Below, in pieces: positions 1 to 3,951 of a DNA stretch of 7,811 nucleotides. Within the stretch, counting starts at the first letter, position 1. Every line of letters begins with the position of its first letter. The notes below the pieces were generated by a model. That model was given only the letters and a program-made list of their open reading frames with translations. It was not told where the DNA came from and did not search any database. This DNA comes from Oscillospiraceae bacterium (lineage in GTDB: Bacteria > Bacillota > Clostridia > Oscillospirales > Ruminococcaceae), in the NCBI GenBank assembly GCA_900768735.1, contig CAAGDZ010000322.1:1-7811 (forward strand), given 5' to 3'. Both the position numbers and the translations under genes were made by a program.

Positions 1-189
1 CAGATAATCGGTTGAAACATGCAGTTTATTAGCAATATTGGCAACTGTTGCACCTGATGGCGTGTTACCGTTACGTTTCCAAGCCGATATATTTGCACGA
101 GTTGTTCCAAATAAATCGGCGGTTTTTTGCGAGCATGGTTCAATAGATTTGTCTAAACATGCCGTTTCGTAGCGTTCGTAAAATGTCAT
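1..189 (-). CDS. CI-like HTH repressor, N-terminal part (3' end outside window)
   Basis: The minus strand is open from ATG at 189 down to base 1 (63 codons, no stop), so only the N-terminus is present. The peptide begins MTFYERYETACLDK and carries an XRE/HTH_3 fold: roughly residues 20-37 (SQKTADLFGTTRANISAW) give the helix-turn-helix, followed by KRNGNTPSG and a helix ending in KLHVSTDYL, the usual end of this domain in CI-type repressors. A Shine-Dalgarno sequence AAAGGTG (minus strand, about 196-202) precedes the start. It is divergent from the early operon and next to a promoter-rich intergenic region, which is the normal place for a temperate-phage repressor. The C-terminal half, where oligomerisation or a LexA-type peptidase domain would lie, is not visible, so whether it is cleavable cannot be judged. 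DNA-binding identity is well supported; the repressor role rests on context. Confidence 0.85.
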   Translation of the reverse strand, partial: MTFYERYETACLDKSIEPCSQKTADLFGTTRANISAWKRNGNTPSGATVANIANKLHVSTDYL

Positions 190-221
190 ACTAATCACCT
201 TTGCGCCCTTTCAGCTAAATT

Positions 222-250
222 ATTTTTACAAAAGTCTAAAAAATTTTCAA
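222..250 (-). promoter_or_regulatory. Possible second leftward promoter for the repressor
   Basis: On the minus strand TTGAAA (250-245), a 17-bp spacer and AAAAAT (227-222, four of six consensus bases), with TG one base upstream of the -10, form a plausible extended -10 promoter. Its start near 215 would give a short leader to the repressor ATG at 189. It is weaker than the 339-367 promoter and would be back-to-back with the rightward promoter. Either or both may be used. Confidence 0.4.
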
Positions 251-257
251 AAAAGCC

Positions 258-286
258 TTGACAAGTATAATATTTTACGCTATAAT
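258..286 (+). promoter_or_regulatory. Rightward early promoter, perfect sigma-A consensus
   Basis: TTGACA (258-263), a 17-bp spacer and TATAAT (281-286) match the sigma-A/sigma-70 consensus at all twelve positions. Transcription would start near 293 and run into the Cro-like gene at 405, leaving a leader of about 110 nt. No other strong promoter is apparent in the rest of the window, so this is probably the main early promoter for the whole rightward gene set. Confidence 0.9.
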
Positions 287-297
287 CAATGTAGCAG

Positions 298-326
298 TTA
301 AAATTATTACGCTAAGGCTATTTTAA
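298..326. repeat. Inverted repeat TTAAAAT/ATTTTAA at the centre of the control region
   Basis: TTAAAAT (298-304) and ATTTTAA (320-326) are perfect 7-bp inverted copies separated by 15 bp and centred at 312. That is the same centre as the two facing promoters. On each strand the arm follows its GCTATAAT -10 region by 11 or 12 bases. It is a candidate operator for one of the two HTH proteins; binding is inference. Confidence 0.45.
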
Positions 327-338
327 GTTGGCGCTTAT

Positions 339-367
339 ATTATAGCATACTTGTAAAAAAATTTCAA
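339..367 (-). promoter_or_regulatory. Leftward promoter facing the rightward one
   Basis: On the minus strand TTGAAA (367-362), a 17-bp spacer and TATAAT (344-339) make a strong sigma-A promoter. Its start site would be near 332, so its transcript would run left across the rightward promoter to the repressor gene at 189, with a leader of about 140 nt. The two promoters therefore face each other and their first 40 or so transcribed bases are complementary. Confidence 0.7.
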
Positions 368-404
368 CTGCTTTGTAAAAATTTTTATCTACGGAGGTGA
401 TAGT

Positions 405-788
405 ATGAAAGGCGATTGGACCGCTGATGTAGTGGCACGTATGCACCGGGCCAACATATTAAGCCGCGAACTCGCTGAAAGGTGCGGTTATGCAGGCAGT
501 TATCTTTCAACGGTGTTACACGGTAAACGCGGAAACGAGGCGACAAGGGCGCATATTTTAGCTGTTTTGTCCGACATGGAATCGGAGAGAGGCATAGCTG
601 CGAAAATAGAGGATAAATCGTCTAAAGTGGAGGCCGTAAAAATTGATTTATCCAAAGTTCCAACCGCAGACCTGCGCAATATATGTTCGACATTCTTAGA
701 GTCGATACAAAAGTTCTATAGCGACCCCGCGAACATTAAAGGACATAATGCGTGGCAGTCTGCAACAGTTCAAGGAGGTAAAACGTGA
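405..788 (+). CDS. Cro-like HTH DNA-binding protein (first gene of rightward operon)
   Basis: This 127-aa protein is the first gene behind the consensus rightward promoter. Residues 1-60 are an XRE/lambda-repressor-like HTH domain: an N-terminal helix (DWTADVVARMH), then the HTH at about 20-38 (SRELAERCGYAGSYLSTVL), the loop HGKRG and a further helix. The WTADVVARMH/ELAE/YLSTVLHGKR pattern is familiar from the first early gene of many Firmicutes phages. Residues 61-127 have no recognised domain; the segment FLESIQKFYSDPANIKGHN may be a dimerisation or accessory helix. The start has an excellent GGAGGTGA at 393-400. The stop overlaps the GTG start of the next gene by four bases (GTGA). By position and fold it probably opposes the divergent repressor, acting at the shared control region. 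DNA binding is likely; the Cro role is inferred. Confidence 0.75.
   Translation: MKGDWTADVVARMHRANILSRELAERCGYAGSYLSTVLHGKRGNEATRAHILAVLSDMESERGIAAKIEDKSSKVEAVKIDLSKVPTADLRNICSTFLESIQKFYSDPANIKGHNAWQSATVQGGKT
772..779 (+). promoter_or_regulatory. Ribosome binding site for a GTG start
   Basis: AAGGAGGT ends five bases before GTG at 785, which overlaps the previous stop as GTGA. The strong site and the overlap favour GTG as the true start and suggest translational coupling. Confidence 0.8.
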
Positions 789-1321
789 ACGAATTCAAAT
801 TAATTGTTGAAGCTCCCGCTTTAACAGAAGCAATCAAGGCTTTAGCAACCGCAATCGGTCAGATTGGCTCCCCCGTTGCTGATAGCAAGCCCGAAAAGAA
901 AAAGTCGGCAAAAACAGCTCCCGTGGCGGAAACTGTACAGCAGGAACAGGCACCTGCTACTATTCCTGCACCTGTATCTGCTCCCGCTCCTGCCGCAGTA
1001 CCCGTGCAGGCCCCTAACCCCGCCCCCGCTGCGGTACCAACTGCCGCACCTGCGCCCGTACAGCCGCAGGTAAATACGCCTGTAACACCTGCATCGGCTA
1101 TGCCGCAGGCTGCACCCGTGCCCGCACCTTATGCTCAGCAGCCTAAGACATATACTCTTGAAGAAATAGGGCGAGCAGGTTCGGTGCTGTTAGAACAGGG
1201 TAAAATGAACGAGCTGCAAAGTCTTTTAATGGCGTTTGGGGTACAGTCGATTAATCAGCTTGCGCCCGATCAGCTTCCTGCATTTGCGGCGAGCTTACGC
1301 GGCATCGGAGCGGCTATATAA
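785..1321 (+). CDS. Pro/Ala-rich two-domain phage protein of unknown function
   Basis: The protein is 178 aa in three parts. Residues 1-28 (MNEFKLIVEAPALTEAIKAL...) can form a beta strand and an amphipathic helix. Residues 30-120 are a low-complexity linker, first Lys-rich (PEKKKSAKT, 35-44), then dominated by Pro, Ala, Val and Gln. Residues 121-178 (TYTLEEIGRAGSVLLEQGK..., ending LRGIGAAI) look like a small helical domain. I recall similar N-terminus/linker/C-terminus proteins in Firmicutes phages beside DUF2800 genes, but know no function. The start is GTG with AAGGAGGT just upstream, and it is translationally coupled to the HTH gene. The DUF2800 gene follows 20 bases later, so a role in recombination or replication, perhaps as a tether between partners, is possible but unproven. 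There is no signal peptide or membrane segment. Confidence 0.7.
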   Translation: MNEFKLIVEAPALTEAIKALATAIGQIGSPVADSKPEKKKSAKTAPVAETVQQEQAPATIPAPVSAPAPAAVPVQAPNPAPAAVPTAAPAPVQPQVNTPVTPASAMPQAAPVPAPYAQQPKTYTLEEIGRAGSVLLEQGKMNELQSLLMAFGVQSINQLAPDQLPAFAASLRGIGAAI

Positions 1322-1341
1322 TCGGTGGAGGTGTAACGGGA

Positions 1342-2544
1342 ATGGCTACACAAACAGCGCACGCGTTACTCTCCGCATCTTCCTCCGAAAGGTGGCTGAA
1401 TTGCACCGCCGCACCAAGATTCGAGCAGCAGTTCCCGTCTGGCACAACAAAATACGCAGAGGAGGGCTCGTTGGCTCACGCTTTTTGCGAGGCATACGGC
1501 AGGTATCATTTTAATTATGACGACACAGATACATTTAACGCACATATCGAGGAGTTAAAGCAGAATGCGCTATACAGCCCCGAGATGCTTAAAACCGCCG
1601 AATTCTATGTGCAGTTTTTGTCAGAAAAATATATGATGTTTCAGAAAACTCCCGTTGTGGCGTTTGAAACCCGTGTTGATTTTTCTGAATATGTCCCCTC
1701 AGGGTTCGGTACTTGTGACTGCATAATGATTGATGATACCGTTCTCCGCGTCACCGACTATAAGCACGGTCAGGGCGTGGCAGTTTCGTCAATAAATAAC
1801 CCTCAAATGCGACTGTACGCTTTAGGTGCGCTAAAGCATTTTGAAATGATAGTCGGAACCGGTATTACGCATATCGTAACGTCTATCGTTCAGCCCCGTA
1901 TTTCTGAGGAGGTAATTGAGGAATGGCTTACAGTCGAGGAACTTAAGGCGTGGGGTGAAACGGTCAAGGATAAAGCCCAAAAAGCGTATACAGGAATTGG
2001 TGCGGAATTCAACCCCGGTGAATGGTGCAGATTTTGCAAAGGTAAAGCGGTATGTCAAGCACGAGCGGAAAAAAACTCCGCTTTTGAGGATTTTAAGGAC
2101 TGCATACCGGAAATGGCTACACCTAAGAATGATATGCAAAAAGCTTGCTTATCAAATGAACAGGTAGCTGATTTACTCGTTCGTGCGGCGGAATTGGTAA
2201 ATTGGTACAACGATTTGCAGGATTTTGCACTACAGGCTATTTTATCAGGACAGGTTATCCCCGGTTGGAAAGCTGTTGCAGGTAAATCTAACCGTGCCTT
2301 TACCAACGAAGAAAAGGTTAAATCCGTTCTTATTCGAAAAGGGCATGTTAAGACTGCGGACCTTTATGAGCCGCGCAAAATGAAATCTTTAGCAACGATT
2401 GAAAAAATGCTCGGTAAAGCGCAATTCGGCGAATTGTTAAGCGAATACGTCACAAAGCCTTTAGGTAAACCGACACTCGTTCCCGAAAGTGATTCACGAC
2501 CCGCATACAGCAGCGCGGCGTCAGACTTTGCGGAGGTTAAATAA
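1342..2544 (+). CDS. DUF2800-family RecB/Cas4-like nuclease
   Basis: The 400-aa protein matches the DUF2800 family common in Firmicutes phages; the opening HALLSASSSERWLNC and the segment YAEEGSLAHAFCE are typical. The PD-(D/E)XK nuclease signature of the RecB/AddB/Cas4 type can be followed: the EEGSLAH helix with H46, D126 in GFGTCD, D139 and K141 in TDYKHGQG, and QxxxY at Q155-Y159. Cys21 near the N-terminus plus C229, C232 and C238 (EWCRFCKGKAVC) are placed as in the four-cysteine Fe-S cluster of Cas4 and AddB. The domain ends near 245; the rest (about 250-400) is mainly helical, with WKAVAGKSNRAF resembling other DUF2800 tails. GGAGGTG at 1327-1333 supports the start. It probably degrades or processes DNA ends for phage recombination or replication, alongside the DUF2815 SSB. 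Family call strong, nuclease activity inferred from motifs. Confidence 0.88.
   Translation: MATQTAHALLSASSSERWLNCTAAPRFEQQFPSGTTKYAEEGSLAHAFCEAYGRYHFNYDDTDTFNAHIEELKQNALYSPEMLKTAEFYVQFLSEKYMMFQKTPVVAFETRVDFSEYVPSGFGTCDCIMIDDTVLRVTDYKHGQGVAVSSINNPQMRLYALGALKHFEMIVGTGITHIVTSIVQPRISEEVIEEWLTVEELKAWGETVKDKAQKAYTGIGAEFNPGEWCRFCKGKAVCQARAEKNSAFEDFKDCIPEMATPKNDMQKACLSNEQVADLLVRAAELVNWYNDLQDFALQAILSGQVIPGWKAVAGKSNRAFTNEEKVKSVLIRKGHVKTADLYEPRKMKSLATIEKMLGKAQFGELLSEYVTKPLGKPTLVPESDSRPAYSSAASDFAEVK
2532..2537 (+). promoter_or_regulatory. Ribosome binding site that fixes the start of the next ORF
   Basis: GGAGGT lies eight bases before ATG at 2546. The same frame is open further upstream to a GTG at 2489, but that codon lacks a comparable site and would overlap the DUF2800 gene by 56 bases, so 2546 is chosen. 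Confidence 0.8.
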
Positions 2545-2545
2545 T

Positions 2546-3019
2546 ATGCTCAATGATAACACGATAACAATATCATGGGGCAGTGGGTATGTATCATTAT
2601 CTCCTTTGTTTCTCGCGAAGATGCCGTTATCGAACATAAGAAAGATATTCAAATTATTGTTCGAAAACAGGTATCGCCGCGAAAACGAAGATGTATTTTA
2701 CCAAATTGAAACCTCTGCATTACAATTAAGGCAATCGTGCAAGGAGGAGTTTACAAGAGCGCAAAACAGCTATCTCCAAAACCGATATGATATAGCCTAT
2801 TACGAAAGCTTAAGCGAGGAATCCTATACGGATATAGGCCTATCCAAGCGGGAAGAACTTAAACGCATGAGGGAAATCAACAAAACATACGAAAGACATA
2901 TCAAGTCGGCAACAAGCGATTGTAAGCAAATCGAAAAAATTCTAAATCTACTCAACAGTTTCAACGACAAATACAACAAATTCTTTAAGCGAAAGGAAGA
3001 TCACAATGTATCAGAATGA
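2546..3019 (+). CDS. Unknown charged protein inserted between DUF2800 and DUF2815 genes
   Basis: I do not recognise this 157-aa protein. It begins MLNDNTITISWGSGYVSLSP, followed by a helical-looking, Lys/Glu/Arg/Asn/Tyr-rich sequence; about residues 57-145 are likely long helices, perhaps a coiled coil (for example EELKRMREINKTYERHIK). It has two cysteines, no transmembrane segment and no signal peptide. The start is one base after the DUF2800 stop, and the gene overlaps the DUF2815 gene by 14 bases, so it is part of the operon and probably coupled at both ends. Its GC is about 38% by hand count over 2581-3000, lower than the DUF2815 gene (two 60-base lines counted there gave 48% and 58%), and it favours A/T-ending codons, suggesting later acquisition. 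Function could be a recombination accessory or an anti-host factor; nothing in the sequence decides. Confidence 0.72.
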   Translation: MLNDNTITISWGSGYVSLSPLFLAKMPLSNIRKIFKLLFENRYRRENEDVFYQIETSALQLRQSCKEEFTRAQNSYLQNRYDIAYYESLSEESYTDIGLSKREELKRMREINKTYERHIKSATSDCKQIEKILNLLNSFNDKYNKFFKRKEDHNVSE

Positions 3020-3809
3020 CAGTACAAGAGTTTTAACGGGCGAGGCTCGCGCGTCTTATGTTCATCTTATAGCGCCTTATGCAAACCCCTCACAGCCCAA
3101 TGCAAAGCCCAAATACTCGGTTACGCTGATTATTCCTAAGACGGATATAGCAACAAAGGCTGACATTGACGCGGCTATCGAGGCGGCCGCACAAAAGGCT
3201 ACAACAGAAAAATGGGGCGGTGTGCGTCCTCCTATGCTCAAGCAGCCTGTATGGGACGGTGACGGAGTACGGCAGTCAGGCGTTGCTTTTGGTCCTGAGT
3301 GCAAGGGTTGCTGGGTTCTTACCGCCTCAAGCGAGTACAAGCCCGGAGTTGTTGGTATTGACAACATAAACTGCGAATTAGCTCCGCAGGACATTTACAG
3401 CGGAATGTGGGTTCGCGCGACATTACAGTTTTTCGGCTATCTTAATTCCGGCAGTAAGGGCGTTGGCTGTGGTCTTGGAAACGTACTTAAAATCCGTGAT
3501 GATGAAGCTTTAGCGGGGCGCGCCTCCGCATCTTCCGATTTTGCGGGTATCGGTCAGTCTGTTATCCCCGAATCCCCCGTAGCTCCTCCCCAGTTAAGTA
3601 TGCCGTCGGTAGGAACGCCGATTATTGGAAATCCTGCTACACAGCCGTCAAATGGCTACCCTGTTACACCTCCTACCGCGTACCCCGGAGGTTATCCTAA
3701 TGCGGCAACAGCTGCATATCCGGGTGCGGTTCCCTCTGCAACCATTCAGCAGCCGCGGACATACATAGACCCCGTTACTGGTGAGGTCAAGCAATACCCT
3801 CCGTTCTAA
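3006..3809 (+). CDS. DUF2815/Enc34-type single-stranded DNA-binding protein
   Basis: The 267-aa protein matches DUF2815 (PF10991), the family of the phage Enc34 ssDNA-binding protein, which has a T7 gp2.5-like OB fold. Typical features are RASYVHLIAPYA (15-26), KPKYSVTLIIPKTD (34-47), the MLKQPVWDGD region (77-86), and YSGMWVRATLQFFGY (131-145) followed by GLGNVLKIRDDEALAGR and SSDF. The OB-fold core is about 1-180. Residues 185-267 are a Pro/Gly/Ala/Tyr-rich, probably disordered tail that ends in VKQYPPF. It should coat ssDNA during phage replication and recruit partners, matching the polymerase gene downstream and the nuclease gene upstream. A ribosome site (GAAAGGAAG) precedes ATG 3006, inside the end of the previous ORF. 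A hairpin and a tRNA gene follow. Family assignment is firm; tail function is inferred. Confidence 0.88.
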   Translation: MYQNDSTRVLTGEARASYVHLIAPYANPSQPNAKPKYSVTLIIPKTDIATKADIDAAIEAAAQKATTEKWGGVRPPMLKQPVWDGDGVRQSGVAFGPECKGCWVLTASSEYKPGVVGIDNINCELAPQDIYSGMWVRATLQFFGYLNSGSKGVGCGLGNVLKIRDDEALAGRASASSDFAGIGQSVIPESPVAPPQLSMPSVGTPIIGNPATQPSNGYPVTPPTAYPGGYPNAATAAYPGAVPSATIQQPRTYIDPVTGEVKQYPPF

Positions 3810-3817
3810 TACATGAT

Positions 3818-3846
3818 TGTTTCGGGGTGGCTTATGCCCCGAAACA
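3818..3846 (+). terminator. Strong hairpin between SSB and tRNA genes (weak terminator or mRNA-stabilising stem)
   Basis: TGTTTCGGGG (3818-3827) and CCCCGAAACA (3837-3846) form a perfect 10-bp stem with a 9-nt loop. The sequence after it (TTATTGCCCC) has no U-run, so it is a poor intrinsic terminator. Because the tRNA starts only four bases later, the stem would sit close to the 3' end of the upstream mRNA after tRNA processing, and could protect the SSB message from exonucleases. The stem is certain on sequence; its role is not. Confidence 0.6.
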
Positions 3847-3850
3847 TTAT

Positions 3851-3926
3851 TGCCCCGTAATCAAGCGGTTAAGATGTGGGATTTTGACTCCCATTTTCGC
3901 AGGTTCAAATCCTGTCGGGGCAACCA
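3851..3926 (+). tRNA. tRNA-Gln (anticodon UUG), CCA encoded
   Basis: A full cloverleaf folds. The acceptor stem is TGCCCCG (3851-3857) with CGGGGCA (3916-3922), then discriminator A and CCA (3924-3926). The D arm has ATC/GAT pairs around AAGCGGTTAA. The anticodon stem is TGGGA/TCCCA with loop TTTTGAC, giving anticodon TTG, which reads CAA (Gln). The variable loop is TTTTC, and the T arm is GCAGG/CCTGT with loop TTCAAAT (one G-T pair). The U1-A72 pair is the known GatCAB element of bacterial tRNA-Gln, fitting a host that makes Gln-tRNA by transamidation. It is 73 nt without CCA. It lies inside the rightward operon, between the SSB and polymerase genes, so it is probably cut from the polycistronic message by RNase P. 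A phage-borne tRNA may offset a codon-usage gap with the host. No separate promoter was seen. Confidence 0.93.
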
Positions 3927-3951
3927 ATTAATATAACGCAGGAGGTTATTT

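Noticed and set aside
864..1073. Plus-strand 69-codon frame in the Pro/Ala-rich stretch
   Set aside because: A frame-shifted reading of the GC-rich linker giving Leu/Pro runs; no ribosome site.
940..1140. Pro/Ala-coding stretch as a tandem DNA repeat
   Set aside because: The codons and spacing vary; there is amino acid bias but no regular repeating nucleotide unit.
1831..2306. Two minus-strand open frames (102 and 83 codons) inside the DUF2800 gene
   Set aside because: They lie wholly antisense to a strongly supported gene, have no convincing ribosome site and encode no recognisable domain; treated as chance frames.
2489..2545. GTG 2489 as an alternative start adding 19 residues to the unknown ORF
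   Set aside because: It lacks a good ribosome site and overlaps the DUF2800 C-terminus; ATG 2546 has GGAGGT at the right distance.
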